64,000 bases of DNA from Klebsiella africana (lineage in GTDB: Bacteria; Pseudomonadota; Gammaproteobacteria; Enterobacterales; Enterobacteriaceae): positions 2,232,001 through 2,296,000 of the forward strand of contig NZ_CP084874.1 in NCBI RefSeq assembly GCF_020526085.1, read 5' to 3'. Positions 24,750 through 34,168 of this stretch are shown piece by piece. Every line of letters begins with the position of its first letter. Within the stretch, counting starts at the first letter, position 1. A program made the position numbers and the translations under genes. The notes below the pieces were generated by a model, which was not told the origin of the DNA, made no database searches, and was given only the letters and a program-made list of their open reading frames with translations.

Positions 24750-25931
24750 TTATGCGTGGGAAGAGTGGGGTGTCAGCGCTGGTGTCTGCTGCAGACGAAA
24801 GCCTATCCCGGCTAAGCCAATCGAGACCAGCATTACGCTGGTAGTGGTCAGCAGCGGCGTGGCGATCAGCGCGGACACCAGCAAGCTGGTCAGGAAGCAC
24901 AGGCCAAGCTGCAGGGTATTCTGCAGCGCCGCTGCCCGGCCGGTCGCCTGCGGGAAAGGCTTCAGCGCCTGGGCAACCACAATAGGGTAGATCCCGCCGT
25001 TGACCACTGCCATCAGGCAGAAGGGGATCATTAACGCCACCAGCGAGGCATGCGTCTGCAGACCGACCAGCCAGGTGGCGGCTACGCTGACGGCGAAGAC
25101 CACCAGCAGCCACGGCAGCATCTGTTGACCGGACCACTTTTGCAGCAGCGCGCGGCAGCCATAGCCTCCCACCAGAAAGGCGATGGTCTGTGGGATGTAG
25201 CTCAGGCCGATAGCGGTTGGGCCGTAGCCCATTTCATGAAGGATAAAAGGCGAACCGGTAAGCCAGGCGAAGAAGCTGGCGGAACAGGCGGCGTAGATCA
25301 GGACGTTGCCGCTGTATTCCCGTGAACGGAGCAGCGCGAGGAAGGTGATCTTCTGCTGCGTCACTGCGGCTGGCCTTGCCGCTGCCTTCAGGCGCAATGC
25401 CGGCAGCATCAGCAGCAGGGTAATTGCAAACAAGGTGGCGAAGATGGCCTGCCATTCAAAGTGAACCAGCAGCCAGCTGCCCAGCAGCGGGGCCAGGGCT
25501 GGCGATAATCCCACCAGCGGCATAATAGTGGCGAAGATGCGGTTAGTGCGCTGTGCGGGATAGTAATCGGTAACCATTGCCTGCCAGGTAACGGCCGCGG
25601 CACAGACGCCGATCGCCTGCAGAAAGCGCAGCGCCAGCATCAGAGTGGCATTGTGCACCCACAGCATTCCCAGACAGCCGAGAGCGAAAATCGCCAGGCC
25701 GCTCAGCAGCACGGGTTTACGCCCATAGCGGTCTGACAGCGGCCCCCAGAACAGCTGACCCAGCGCGAAGCCAGCGAGGAACAGGCTCAGACTGGCGCTG
25801 ATCGAGGCGGCGGAGGTATTGAGATCCTGCTGCATGGCGGCAAACGCCGGCAGGTACATATCAGTGGCCAGAAAGCCCAGCACGCTCAGGCCGGCCAGCC
25901 AGACTAAAAATCCTTTCCCAGGTCGTGACAT
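24750..25931 (-). CDS. punC: MFS purine transporter PunC
   Basis: Twelve-helix major-facilitator transporter of 393 residues, ortholog of YdhC/PunC ([20 protein letters not shown], then [17 protein letters not shown] as the loop 2-3 motif). PunC moves purine nucleosides such as adenosine/inosine and related drugs, and is activated by the divergent LysR protein PunR. The start was set at the ATG 25931 by comparison with E. coli; the frame extends to 26021 but would run into punR. The C-terminus is shorter than E. coli by about 10 residues. Confidence 0.94.
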   Translation of the reverse strand: MSRPGKGFLVWLAGLSVLGFLATDMYLPAFAAMQQDLNTSAASISASLSLFLAGFALGQLFWGPLSDRYGRKPVLLSGLAIFALGCLGMLWVHNATLMLALRFLQAIGVCAAAVTWQAMVTDYYPAQRTNRIFATIMPLVGLSPALAPLLGSWLLVHFEWQAIFATLFAITLLLMLPALRLKAAARPAAVTQQKITFLALLRSREYSGNVLIYAACSASFFAWLTGSPFILHEMGYGPTAIGLSYIPQTIAFLVGGYGCRALLQKWSGQQMLPWLLVVFAVSVAATWLVGLQTHASLVALMIPFCLMAVVNGGIYPIVVAQALKPFPQATGRAAALQNTLQLGLCFLTSLLVSALIATPLLTTTSVMLVSIGLAGIGFRLQQTPALTPHSSHA

Positions 25932-26043
25932 AACGTTCTCATTTTTGGAGTACAGGTACGATGCCGCAGAGTGTAGGGAGTGCATTGAGGCTTGTGAAAC
26001 GCTAATATTTGTCACATGCATTCAAAAATTTTGCAGGCAGAAA

Positions 26044-26955
26044 ATGTGGTCTGAATACTCTCTGGAAGTGGTTGATGCCGTTGCACGCAACGGCAGCTTC
26101 AGCGCCGCCGCGCAGGAGCTGCACCGGGTCCCTTCCGCGGTTAGCTATACCGTACGTCAGCTTGAAGAATGGCTGGCGGTTCCCTTGTTCGAGCGTCGTC
26201 ATCGTGATGTGGAGCTGACCCCCGCCGGGGTCTGGTTTTTGCAGGAAGGGCGCTCTGTTATCAAAAAAATGCAGATCACCCGCCAGCAGTGCCAGCAAAT
26301 CGCCAACGGCTGGCGCGGGCAGTTATCGATCGCGGTGGACGACATTGTGAAACCGGCGCGGATGCGCCAGATGATCGTCGATTTCTATCGCCATTTTCCC
26401 GATGTCGAGCTGATCGTCTTTCAGGAAGTGTTCAACGGCGTGTGGGATGCGCTGGCCGACGGCCGCGTAGAACTGGCGATTGGCGCAACGCGCTCTATTC
26501 CGGTCGGCGGTCGCTATGCGTTTCGCGATATGGGGATGCTGAGCTGGGACTGCGTGGTGGCGAGCGATCATCCGCTGGCGAAGATGGATGGTCCGCTGAG
26601 CGACGATATCCTGCGTAACTGGCCGTCGCTGGTGCGGGAGGATACCTCGCGCTCGTTGCCTAAACGAACAACCTGGCTGCTGGATAATCAGAAGCGGGTG
26701 GTCGTGCCCGACTGGGAATCGTCGGCGACCTGTCTGTCGGCGGGCCTCTGCGTTGGCATGGTGCCGAGCCATTTCGCCCGTCCGTGGATAGATCGCGGCG
26801 AATGGACTGCGCTGATGCTGGAAAATCCGTTCCCGGATGCGGCCTGCTGCCTGACGTGGCAGCAGAATGACGCTTCACCGGCGCTAAACTGGATGCTGGA
26901 CTATTTGGGAGACAGCGATACGCTGAATCGGGAGTGGCTGCGGGCGCCGGAGTGA
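26044..26955 (+). CDS. punR: LysR-family regulator PunR
   Basis: LysR-type activator of punC, 303 residues. The N-terminus (MWSEYSLEVVDAVARNGSFS) and the helix-turn-helix VPSAVSYTVRQLEEWLAVPL are nearly identical to E. coli YdhB/PunR. Start set to the ATG at 26044, the E. coli start, leaving a 112-base divergent promoter region with punC. In E. coli it responds to adenosine. It is convergent with purR, with 19 bases between stops. Confidence 0.95.
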   Translation: MWSEYSLEVVDAVARNGSFSAAAQELHRVPSAVSYTVRQLEEWLAVPLFERRHRDVELTPAGVWFLQEGRSVIKKMQITRQQCQQIANGWRGQLSIAVDDIVKPARMRQMIVDFYRHFPDVELIVFQEVFNGVWDALADGRVELAIGATRSIPVGGRYAFRDMGMLSWDCVVASDHPLAKMDGPLSDDILRNWPSLVREDTSRSLPKRTTWLLDNQKRVVVPDWESSATCLSAGLCVGMVPSHFARPWIDRGEWTALMLENPFPDAACCLTWQQNDASPALNWMLDYLGDSDTLNREWLRAPE

Positions 26956-26974
26956 TCCGCGCCCGCCAGTGGCC

Positions 26975-28000
26975 TTAACGACGATAATCGACAAACGGGC
27001 CATCCGCTACCGAACGGCGTTCAACCAGACGAGGGTGCACTTCGATAGACTGCGACTCTTCGCGCTTGTTGACGATACGATCCAACAGCATGTTAAATGC
27101 GGCTTCGCCCAGAGAATCTTTCGGCTGATGAATGGTGGTTAACGCCGGGCTGAAATAGCGGGCGTTACGCACATTATCATAACCGATCAGCGAAATGTCC
27201 TGCGGCACCCGCAGTCCCATTTCGTCTGCGGCGCAGATGGCCCCCATCGCCATGATATCCCCGCCGCAGAACACCGCCGTCGGACGGTGCTGCTGGTTTA
27301 AGATCTGCTGCATAGCGCGGTAGCCGGATTCAGGCTCGAAGTCGCCCTGCACAATCCAGTTTTCCGGCACGCTGATATGCGCCTCTTTCATCGCCTGCAT
27401 AAAGCCGGCCAGGCGTCCTGCGCCGGTGTTGCGCTCCAGCGGTCCGGGGATCACGCCGATTTCGCGGTGGCCGCGTTCAATCAGGTAACGGCCGGCGATA
27501 TACCCGCCCTGGAAGGCGTTATCGATGACCGCATCGGTGAAGTCGGCTTTCGCCTCGCCCCAGTCCATCACCACCATCGGAATATGGCGGTACTCTTCCA
27601 GCATGCTCAGAACCGAATCCGGATACTCGGAACACATCACCAGCAAGCCGTCGACGCGCTTTTGCGCCATCATCGACAGATAGGCACGTTGTTTTTCCGG
27701 ATCGTTCCATGCATTACCGAGGATCAGGGTATAGCCCTTCTGGAAGCAGCTCTTTTCAACGGACTCAATAATTTCAGCGAAATAGGCGGCTTCGCTACTG
27801 GTCGCCAGCAGGCCAATCGATTTTGTATGATTGACTTTCAGGCTGCGCGCTACGGCGCTCGGCGAGTAGTGCAGCTCTTTGATCGCCGCCCATACCGCGT
27901 TACGCGTCTCTTCGGCAACGAAACGGGTTTTGTTAATTACATGTGACACGGTTGTAGTGGAAACGTTTGCGCGCTTCGCTACATCTTTAATAGTTGCCAT
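26975..28000 (-). CDS. purR: purine repressor PurR
   Basis: LacI-family repressor of purine synthesis genes, co-repressed by hypoxanthine or guanine, 341 residues as in E. coli. The DNA-binding head ([20 protein letters not shown]) and hinge helix ([16 protein letters not shown]) are intact, followed by the two-lobe ligand domain ([30 protein letters not shown]). PurR represses itself, and two PUR-box-like sites occur, one in the leader and one inside codons 10-15. Confidence 0.98.
   Translation of the reverse strand: MATIKDVAKRANVSTTTVSHVINKTRFVAEETRNAVWAAIKELHYSPSAVARSLKVNHTKSIGLLATSSEAAYFAEIIESVEKSCFQKGYTLILGNAWNDPEKQRAYLSMMAQKRVDGLLVMCSEYPDSVLSMLEEYRHIPMVVMDWGEAKADFTDAVIDNAFQGGYIAGRYLIERGHREIGVIPGPLERNTGAGRLAGFMQAMKEAHISVPENWIVQGDFEPESGYRAMQQILNQQHRPTAVFCGGDIMAMGAICAADEMGLRVPQDISLIGYDNVRNARYFSPALTTIHQPKDSLGEAAFNMLLDRIVNKREESQSIEVHPRLVERRSVADGPFVDYRR
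27958..27973. promoter_or_regulatory. intragenic PUR box (purR O2)
   Basis: The sequence TGGAAACGTTTGCGCG contains the AAACGTTTGC core of the PurR operator and lies within the purR coding region at about codons 10-15, the same place as the second operator purRo2 of E. coli. Confidence 0.65.
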
Positions 28001-28043
28001 TACATCTCACTCCATGCCTTGACCTGATCGCCTGAACATCGAT

Positions 28044-28059
28044 ACGTAAACGTTTGCCT
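28044..28059. promoter_or_regulatory. PUR box (purR O1)
   Basis: ACGTAAACGTTTGCCT, a close match to the PurR consensus ACGCAAACGTTTTCNT, 44 bases upstream of the purR start codon. It supports autoregulation as in E. coli. Confidence 0.78.
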
Positions 28060-28295
28060 ACACACACCCTGAATACAATTTTCAACATTGCATCACGTCG
28101 GGAAAACGACACAGAACGACAGGAAGGGGTCAATGGCCGATACGCTTTTAAATTAGCGTGGGATTTTGTCCGATCTTGGGGCAAAGTGGAAGAGCAAAAA
28201 TGTGCATCGCCCTAAATCCCGGAAGATTTTTGCGATTTTTTGTGCAAAAATGAGCAAGCTCACTTTTGTTGTGGGGATAACCAGAGGGAAAAATG

Positions 28296-28385
28296 ATGGA
28301 TACCAATTTAAAGTTTTCGCTGATCACCACGATTATTGCTCTCGGCGTGATTGTCGCTTTCAGCCTGACCGCCATTCTGCACTAA
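28296..28385 (+). CDS. ynhF: YnhF small membrane protein
   Basis: A 29-residue single-helix membrane peptide, MDTNLKFSLITTIIALGVIV followed by AFSLTAILH, clearly orthologous to E. coli YnhF (same length, same place between purR and ydhP). In E. coli it is inserted in the inner membrane, keeps its formyl-methionine and is raised under low oxygen. GAGGG precedes the start; the ATG at 28293 directly ahead is an alternative. Function unknown. Confidence 0.85.
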   Translation: MDTNLKFSLITTIIALGVIVAFSLTAILH

Positions 28386-28552
28386 TGTTTCGCTGAGGGA
28401 GGAGCGCAGCTTCCTCCCCATATCCTGTCATTATTATCAATTCTGCAAAAATCTTTTGTCATTTCGTTCACTTTTGTTTTTTTGTGATTGATGTCATGCT
28501 TTTGACTTCTGATGTTACGCCGTCCTCTCTGACGGTCTGATGGAGTCATTGA

Positions 28553-29719
28553 ATGAAAATCAACTTTCCTTTACTCGCGCTGGCGATCGGCGCCTTTGGC
28601 ATCGGTACCACCGAGTTCTCCCCTATGGGATTGCTGCCGGTGATTGCGAAAGGTGTGGACGTCTCAATACCGGTAGCGGGAATGCTGATCAGTGCGTATG
28701 CCATCGGCGTCATGGTCGGCGCACCGCTGATGACGCTGCTGTTGTCGCATCGCGCGCGGCGCAATGCGCTGATTTTTCTGATGGGGATCTTCACCGTCGG
28801 CAACCTGTTGTCATCCATCGCGCCGGATTACACCACGCTGCTGCTGTCGCGCATTATTACCAGCCTCAACCACGGCGCTTTTTTCGGCCTGGGATCGGTG
28901 GTGGCGGCCAGCGTCGTGCCGAAACACAAGCAGGCTAGCGCAGTAGCCACCATGTTTATGGGACTCACCATCGCCAACATTGGCGGCGTGCCGGCGGCCA
29001 CCTGGCTTGGCGAAACTATTGGCTGGCGGATGTCTTTCCTCGCCACCGCGGGGTTAGGCCTGCTGGCGATGGTAAGTCTGTGGTTTTCCCTGCCGAAGGG
29101 CAGCGCGGGTGAACGCCCTGATGTCAAAAAAGAGCTTTCTGTCCTGCTGCGCCCGCAGGTGCTCTCCGCCTTGCTGACCACCGTGCTGGGCGCCGGGGCG
29201 ATGTTTACGCTGTATACCTATATTTCTCCGGTACTGAATACGCTGACCCACGCTTCATCGCTGTTTATTACCGCGATGCTGGTGCTGATTGGCGTTGGTT
29301 TTTCGCTGGGCAACTATCTGGGCGGCAAATTCGCCGACCGGTCGGTCTCTGGCACCCTGAAAGGCTTTCTACTGCTGCTGATGGCGATCATGCTGGCGAT
29401 CCCGCTGCTGGCGCAATCCCAGGCCGGAGCGGCCATCAGCATGATTGTCTGGGGTGCTGCAACCTTTGCGGTGGTTCCGCCGCTGCAGATGCGGGTCATG
29501 CGCGTAGCGCATGAGGCGCCGGGTCTTTCTTCTTCGGTGAATATCGGCGCCTTCAACCTGGGCAACGCGCTGGGCGCCGCCGCCGGTGGGGCGGTGATCT
29601 CTGGCGGACTGGGATATGCGTTTGTGCCGGTGATGGGCGCGATTATCGCTGGTTTGGCGCTGCTGCTGGTCTGGTTTAGCGGGCGAGCGCAGCCGGAAGA
29701 AGCTTTCGTCAGCCAGTAA
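28553..29719 (+). CDS. ydhP: MFS transporter YdhP
   Basis: Twelve-helix major-facilitator exporter of 388 residues (E. coli YdhP 389), of the arabinose-efflux/chloramphenicol-resistance-like DHA1 group. Visible motifs are GIGTTEFSPMGLLPVIAKG in helix 1 and LLSRIITSLNHGAFFGLGSV in helix 4. Substrate not established. It lies alone between ynhF and the convergent sodB. Confidence 0.94.
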   Translation: MKINFPLLALAIGAFGIGTTEFSPMGLLPVIAKGVDVSIPVAGMLISAYAIGVMVGAPLMTLLLSHRARRNALIFLMGIFTVGNLLSSIAPDYTTLLLSRIITSLNHGAFFGLGSVVAASVVPKHKQASAVATMFMGLTIANIGGVPAATWLGETIGWRMSFLATAGLGLLAMVSLWFSLPKGSAGERPDVKKELSVLLRPQVLSALLTTVLGAGAMFTLYTYISPVLNTLTHASSLFITAMLVLIGVGFSLGNYLGGKFADRSVSGTLKGFLLLLMAIMLAIPLLAQSQAGAAISMIVWGAATFAVVPPLQMRVMRVAHEAPGLSSSVNIGAFNLGNALGAAAGGAVISGGLGYAFVPVMGAIIAGLALLLVWFSGRAQPEEAFVSQ

Positions 29720-29740
29720 TCATCGGGTGAGGAAGGGCTT

Positions 29741-29775
29741 AAAAAAACCGCAGCCGGGGAGTCCCTGCTGCGGTT
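29741..29775 (-). terminator. sodB terminator
   Basis: Minus-strand hairpin, stem AACCGCAGC pairing with GCTGCGGTT around a loop (29746-29775), followed by seven T, six bases after the sodB stop. It may also stop ydhP in the opposite direction. Confidence 0.88.
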
Positions 29776-29781
29776 TGTCGT

Positions 29782-30363
29782 TTATGCCGCCAGGTTAGCT
29801 GCAACAAACTTCCAGTTAACCAGCGCCCAGAAGTGGTCCAGGTAGCTTGGACGGGCGTTGCGGTAGTCGATGTAGTAGGCGTGTTCCCAGACGTCAACGG
29901 TCAGCAGCGGCTTCGCGTCGGTAGTCAGCGGGGTGCCGGCGTTGCTGGTGGAGACGATAGCCAGGCTGCCGTCGGCATTTTTGACCAGCCAGGTCCAGCC
30001 AGCGCCGAAGTTTTTCGCTGCGGCATCGGTAAATTTGGCTTTAAAATCCGCAAAGCTGCCGAAGGATTTGGCAATCGCTGCCGCCAGTTCGCCTTCCGGT
30101 TCGCCGCCGGCGTTCGGCGCCAGGCAGTTCCAGTAGAACGTGTGGTTCCAGACCTGCGCTGCGTTGTTGAATACCCCGCCTTCAGAAGTGCGCACGATCT
30201 CTTCAAGGGATTTACCTTCGAACGCAGTGCCTTTGATGAGGTTGTTGAGGTTAGTGACATACGCCTGGTGGTGTTTACCGTAGTGGTATTCCAGGGTTTC
30301 TGCGGAAATGTGCGGCGCCAGGGCGTCTTTTGCATATGGTAATGCAGGTAATTCAAACGACAT
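29782..30363 (-). CDS. sodB: iron superoxide dismutase
   Basis: Cytoplasmic Fe-SOD converting superoxide to peroxide and oxygen, 193 residues as in E. coli. Metal ligands are the His of [10 protein letters not shown], the His in WNHTFYWN, and Asp/His in [19 protein letters not shown] and GAGWTWLV are typical of Fe- rather than Mn-enzymes. The start is the ATG at 30363, with a longer frame to 30420 unsupported. In enterobacteria the message is degraded with RyhB when iron is low and activated indirectly by Fur. Confidence 0.97.
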   Translation of the reverse strand: MSFELPALPYAKDALAPHISAETLEYHYGKHHQAYVTNLNNLIKGTAFEGKSLEEIVRTSEGGVFNNAAQVWNHTFYWNCLAPNAGGEPEGELAAAIAKSFGSFADFKAKFTDAAAKNFGAGWTWLVKNADGSLAIVSTSNAGTPLTTDAKPLLTVDVWEHAYYIDYRNARPSYLDHFWALVNWKFVAANLAA

Positions 30364-30840
30364 TGCTACTCTCCTTATAACTTTTTGTTTTATCTCACAT
30401 TGACAGGATGAGGTTTTCACCTGAATCGTGTTCTTACCGCCCGACGCTGTCGCGTCCCGGGCGTGTTATTGTATTGAGAATGTTAACATTTGCCGGTGGC
30501 AGTGAAAAGCCTTACCACGATAAAGGTTATTGCGACCAACGCAACTGACGAAGACTTAACCATTTTCTGCTAAACCGAGGTAATCTGTGCCTGGTGATGT
30601 AACAAAAATGTATTAATAGCCTGGGTTTGGCGTTCCGAACTCTGTCGTGCTATGTCGTCAGCCTATCTGCTTCCCTTTAATGACGGTCCCGCTATCCAAC
30701 CGGCGCATGCTAGCTAATCCTCTTTAAATCAAGTTATTAAATTAAATATGCATCCAGGCAATCGCCGCTATGCCAATAATTCATTGTCTATTTTGACATT
30801 TGTATGACAAATATAGCTATCGACGAAAACGACCAACAGG
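30364..30840. other. divergent intergenic region sodB / AraC-type gene
   Basis: A 477-base region. On the sodB side the leader contains a GC-rich imperfect hairpin (about 30437-30467, CGCCCGACGC pairing with GCGT..CGGGCG) and TACAAT on the minus strand (30473-30468) that could be a -10. The right half, approaching the AraC gene, is AT-rich. No reading frame of note is seen. Confidence 0.45.
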
Positions 30841-31335
30841 ATGCTCATGATGAACAAAAAAGATGAGGTGGTGAGCCCAAAGATGATCCCGGTGGTGCAA
30901 GGGATCGTTGACTGGATCGAAGCCCATATTTTTGACACCCTGCCAGTGAGCGCGATTGCCAAAAAGTCCGGGTATTCGCACTGGTATTTCCAGCGGCAAT
31001 TCGCCATGGTGACCGGCTGTACCTTAGCGAATTACGTCAGCCGGCGGAAAATGTCCATTGCGACTATCTACTTAACGCAGACCCAGGCCTCAATGCAAAG
31101 TATCTCTGAGTGCCTCGGTTACGAGGGACAGGCGGCATTCTGTCGTGCTTTCCGCCGTCACTTTGGCATGTCGCCGACCCGCTATCGTCGTGAAACGCCG
31201 GGCAAAGAGAACAATTTGCAATATCCCCTGCGGGTGGGGATGGGGAGCGAGCCGGGGAGGCGGTCTGCCGCCGCAGCGGCAGACCGGGATCAGCGAATGG
31301 TTTTCGGCGTCATGACGCGACGGGCGCCAACGTAA
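30841..31335 (+). CDS. MarA/SoxS/Rob-type AraC-family regulator
   Basis: A one-domain AraC regulator: first helix-turn-helix LPVSAIAKKSGYSHWYFQRQ, second MQSISECLGYEGQAAFCRAF, ending RHFGMSPTRYRRE near residue 117. This is the size and layout of MarA, SoxS and RamA, which control efflux and redox genes, but sequence identity is moderate and it is none of these. After the domain the frame continues about 45 residues through a strong hairpin into the antisense of mepH. Starts at 30841, 30847 or 30850 are possible; AGGA at 30837 favours 30847 or 30850. It is absent from the E. coli sodB-mepH interval. Confidence 0.82.
   Translation: MLMMNKKDEVVSPKMIPVVQGIVDWIEAHIFDTLPVSAIAKKSGYSHWYFQRQFAMVTGCTLANYVSRRKMSIATIYLTQTQASMQSISECLGYEGQAAFCRAFRRHFGMSPTRYRRETPGKENNLQYPLRVGMGSEPGRRSAAAAADRDQRMVFGVMTRRAPT
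31261..31286. terminator. strong hairpin at the AraC/mepH convergent ends
   Basis: Perfect eleven-base arms CGGTCTGCCGC/GCGGCAGACCG with a CGCA loop. It lies four bases beyond the mepH stop and inside the last codons of the AraC-type frame. No T-run follows on either strand, so it may stabilise RNA ends rather than end transcription alone. Confidence 0.5.
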
Positions 31336-32162
31336 TGGCGAACCCAGTAGTCCTCGCTCAGGGAGGTGATTTGAATGTCGCGTCCCGTACGCGGCGACTG
31401 AATAAATTTCCCATTGCCGACGTAGACGCCAACGTGGTCGGCAGTGCCGCGTCCGCGGGTGCGGAAGAAAACCAGATCGCCGCTCTGCAGTTCATCACGA
31501 TCGACCGGACGCGCGTCGCGCAGATGGTACATTTCGTTGGCGGTGCGCGGGATGTGGATCTTAACCAGGTCTTTATAGGCGTAATACACCAGCCCGCTGC
31601 AGTCAAACCCGGTGCGCGGAGAGGTGCCGCCCCAGCGATACGGTTTACCCAGCTGGCCCATCAGTTTATTCATGGCGGTGCTCTGCGCTTTTTGCACCCG
31701 AACTTTATGGGCGTCGGCAATCGTTAGATTTGCTTCGCTGGCCTCGGGTTTACAGCGTTTTTTATAGCCCTTACGCACCACGCATTTGCTTTTGACGCTG
31801 TTCAGCGCCAGGGTCGGCTCGGCGCTGGCGGCGACCGTTTTCGCACACTGCTTTTTATAGCCTTTACGCAAGACACATTTTTTCGTGACGCCGGCGGCCT
31901 GACGGTTTAGCGCGGTTTGGCTTGCGGCGGTAGTGCGGGAAGGGAGCCGGGTGCTGGAAGACTTTTTGCTGGTGTTTTTAGCGGTGGTTTTAGTTTTTTG
32001 ACTGGTTGCTTTTTTCTTGCGCTCTGAGCCACTTTTCGCGGGCAACGCCTTTGGCGAAGCGGAGGCGTGCGTATGCCCTGACGCCTGAGCCAGTGGCGTG
32101 AATGAGATAGATGTGAACAGTAATGCACAGAGCGATATCGCGATTTTGTTTAGCCGCGCCAC
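31290..32162 (-). CDS. mepH: murein DD-endopeptidase MepH
   Basis: Periplasmic NlpC/P60 peptidase cleaving D-Ala-mDAP cross-links so that new glycan strands can be inserted, 290 residues (E. coli about 271). A signal peptide ends near residue 28 (LAQASG); a long Lys/Ser/Thr-rich low-complexity linker with two CVxRKGYKK(Q/R)C repeats precedes the catalytic domain (about 165-285). The catalytic Cys is in TGFDCSGLVYYA, and the His in TADHVGVYVGNG. It overlaps the convergent AraC-type frame by 46 bases. Confidence 0.94.
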   Translation of the reverse strand: MARLNKIAISLCALLFTSISFTPLAQASGHTHASASPKALPAKSGSERKKKATSQKTKTTAKNTSKKSSSTRLPSRTTAASQTALNRQAAGVTKKCVLRKGYKKQCAKTVAASAEPTLALNSVKSKCVVRKGYKKRCKPEASEANLTIADAHKVRVQKAQSTAMNKLMGQLGKPYRWGGTSPRTGFDCSGLVYYAYKDLVKIHIPRTANEMYHLRDARPVDRDELQSGDLVFFRTRGRGTADHVGVYVGNGKFIQSPRTGRDIQITSLSEDYWVRHYVGARRVMTPKTIR

Positions 32163-32502
32163 TGAGCAATCCCCTGATTAATTACAGACATGTACAAATG
32201 CCTGACGATGAATGACAAACCGGAATGATTCTAAAGCATAAAAAGCCGGAAAGTTAATATTCTTTTGTATCAAAAATGTCGATTGGTTAACGATTGCAAG
32301 AAAACGCGTCAGACATTGACCGTCTCGCACAGAAAATGCGCAATGCGCGCCGGCCCGCGGCATCAAAATGATATTTTTAAGGCAACTTCGCGCAACAGAA
32401 GATAAAATATGAATAGTGAAGAAAATGTTATTATCCGTCCGGCCTTCGGGACGCTACAATGACAAGTTACTGCCGTAGAAAGAAGTTTAAGGAAGCACGA
32501 CA
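32163..32502. other. divergent intergenic region mepH / grxD
   Basis: A 340-base AT-rich region with no convincing frame. TACAAT at 32455-32460, 43 bases before the grxD start, is a likely -10 for grxD with a weak TTATCC at about 32431. Nothing else could be assigned. Confidence 0.4.
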
Positions 32503-32850
32503 ATGAGCTCGACTTTAGAAAAGATCCAACGCCAAATCGCTGAAAACCCGATCCTGCTGTACATGAAAGGGTCGCCGAAACTGCCAAGCTGCGGTTTCTC
32601 TGCCCAAGCCGTTCAGGCGCTGTCAGCCTGTGGCGAACGTTTTGCTTACGTTGATATTCTGCAGAACCCGGACATCCGCGCCGAGCTGCCTAAATATGCC
32701 AACTGGCCGACCTTCCCGCAGCTGTGGGTAGACGGTGAACTGGTGGGCGGCTGCGATATCGTTATTGAAATGTACCAGCGCGGTGAGCTGCAGCAGCTGA
32801 TCAAAGAGACGGCGGCGAAGTACCACACCGACGAGCCGAAAGCGGAGTAA
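32503..32850 (+). CDS. grxD: monothiol glutaredoxin GrxD (Grx4)
   Basis: Monothiol glutaredoxin of 115 residues that binds and delivers [2Fe-2S] clusters with BolA-type partners. The active-site CGFS occurs at about residues 30-33 (LPSCGFSAQ), with glutathione-site residues in WPTFPQLWVDGELVGGCDI. Identical in layout to E. coli YdhD. A rho-independent hairpin shared with rnt follows. Confidence 0.97.
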   Translation: MSSTLEKIQRQIAENPILLYMKGSPKLPSCGFSAQAVQALSACGERFAYVDILQNPDIRAELPKYANWPTFPQLWVDGELVGGCDIVIEMYQRGELQQLIKETAAKYHTDEPKAE

Positions 32851-32864
32851 TTTCCGCCATCAGT

Positions 32865-32896
32865 AAAAAAGCGACTTCCTGGAAGTCGCTTTTTTT
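32865..32896. terminator. bidirectional grxD/rnt terminator
   Basis: Symmetric hairpin: AAAAAAGCGACTTCC pairs with GGAAGTCGCTTTTTT, giving T-runs on both strands. It serves grxD on the plus strand and rnt on the minus strand. Confidence 0.9.
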
Positions 32897-32897
32897 A

Positions 32898-33545
32898 TCA
32901 CTCCGGTGTGGCCACAGGCAGCGGCCAGCCGCCCAGACGTTTCCAGCGGTTCACAATCTCACAAAACAGCTGCGCCGTCTGCTCGGTATCGTACAGGGCG
33001 GAGTGGGCCTGGGCGCCGTCGAATGCCATACCAGCGGCGATACAGGCTTTGGACAATACCGTCTGGCCTAACGCCAGCCCGCTCAGCGCGGCGGTGTCGA
33101 AAGTGACAAATGGATGGAACGGGTTGCGTTTTAGCCCTGCCCGTTCGGCGGCGGTCATGGTGAAGCTGTGGTCAAATGTGGCGTTATGCGCCACCATGAT
33201 AGCCCGGCTGCAGTCGCTCTCTTTCATCCCTTTACGTACCATTTTAAAAATGGCGTGCAGGGCATCGTATTCGCTGACGGCGCCGCGCTGCGGGTCGTGG
33301 GGGTTAATCCCGTTAAAGGCCAGCGCTTCGGGCTGCAGATTGGCGCCCTCGAAAGGTTCAACATGGAAATGCAGCGTTTCATCGGGTATCAGCCAGCCTT
33401 GCTCATCCATCTTTAACGTAATGGCGGCGATCTCCAGCAGGGCGTCGGTTTTGGCATTAAATCCGGCGGTTTCAACATCAATTACCACTGGATAAAAACC
33501 GCGGAAACGGTCGCACAGACCATTCAGTTGAGCGTTCTCGGACAT
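32898..33545 (-). CDS. rnt: ribonuclease T
   Basis: DEDDh-family 3'-5' exoribonuclease that trims the 3' ends of tRNA, 5S and 23S rRNA, 215 residues. Acidic residues of the active site are in VIDVETAGF (Asp, Glu) and [11 protein letters not shown], and the late [15 protein letters not shown] gives the His and last Asp. Length and sequence equal E. coli RNase T. It lies 137 bases downstream of gloA on the same strand. Confidence 0.97.
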   Translation of the reverse strand: MSENAQLNGLCDRFRGFYPVVIDVETAGFNAKTDALLEIAAITLKMDEQGWLIPDETLHFHVEPFEGANLQPEALAFNGINPHDPQRGAVSEYDALHAIFKMVRKGMKESDCSRAIMVAHNATFDHSFTMTAAERAGLKRNPFHPFVTFDTAALSGLALGQTVLSKACIAAGMAFDGAQAHSALYDTEQTAQLFCEIVNRWKRLGGWPLPVATPE

Positions 33546-33682
33546 CAGATTCTCTTAGCTGGAAAAAAGTAGCGCGCATTATGGCAAATTTTGCCGCGGC
33601 TTGCAGCAGGCAGGGGTGAAAACAACGGGCGCCGCAGCGCCCGGGCGAGCCATGACATTAAAGATGCCAGGGTGGGGAAGCG

Positions 33683-34090
33683 TTAGTTGCCGAGGCCTTT
33701 GCCGGTATCTTTCTCTTCAATCAGCTCGATTTTGTAACCATCCGGATCTTCCACGAAGGCGATGACGGTGGTGCCGCCTTTTACCGGGCCGGCCTCACGG
33801 GTGACGTTGCCCCCGTTCTGGCGGATCCGTTCGCAGGCTTCCGCGGCGTTGTCGACGCTCAGTGCGATATGACCGTAGGCCGTACCCAGCTCATAGCTGT
33901 CCACGCCCCAGTTGTAGGTCAGTTCGATCACCGCGGTATCGCTTTCTTCGCCATAGCCGACAAAGGCGAGGGAGTATTTGTACTCCGGATTTTCGCTGGT
34001 GCGCAGCAGCTTCATGCCCAACACGTTGGTATAGAAGTCGATAGAACGTTGCAGGTCGCCAACGCGCAGCATGGTGTGGAGTAAGCGCAT
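33683..34090 (-). CDS. gloA: lactoylglutathione lyase (glyoxalase I)
   Basis: Nickel-dependent glyoxalase I turning the methylglyoxal-glutathione hemithioacetal into S-lactoylglutathione, 135 residues. Metal ligands are His5 (LLHTMLRVG), Glu56 ([10 protein letters not shown]), His74 (YGHIALSVD) and Glu122 (GYKIELIEE). In E. coli gloA is co-transcribed with nemRA and thus responds to electrophiles through NemR; the same order and strand hold here with 78 bases between nemA and gloA. Confidence 0.97.
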   Translation of the reverse strand: MRLLHTMLRVGDLQRSIDFYTNVLGMKLLRTSENPEYKYSLAFVGYGEESDTAVIELTYNWGVDSYELGTAYGHIALSVDNAAEACERIRQNGGNVTREAGPVKGGTTVIAFVEDPDGYKIELIEEKDTGKGLGN

Positions 34091-34168
34091 AATGTCCCCT
34101 ATGCAGTTTATTTGATAGATCAGAGCGTTGAGTATAGCGGCGATACGTCGCCGCTATCAATGGAGGGA

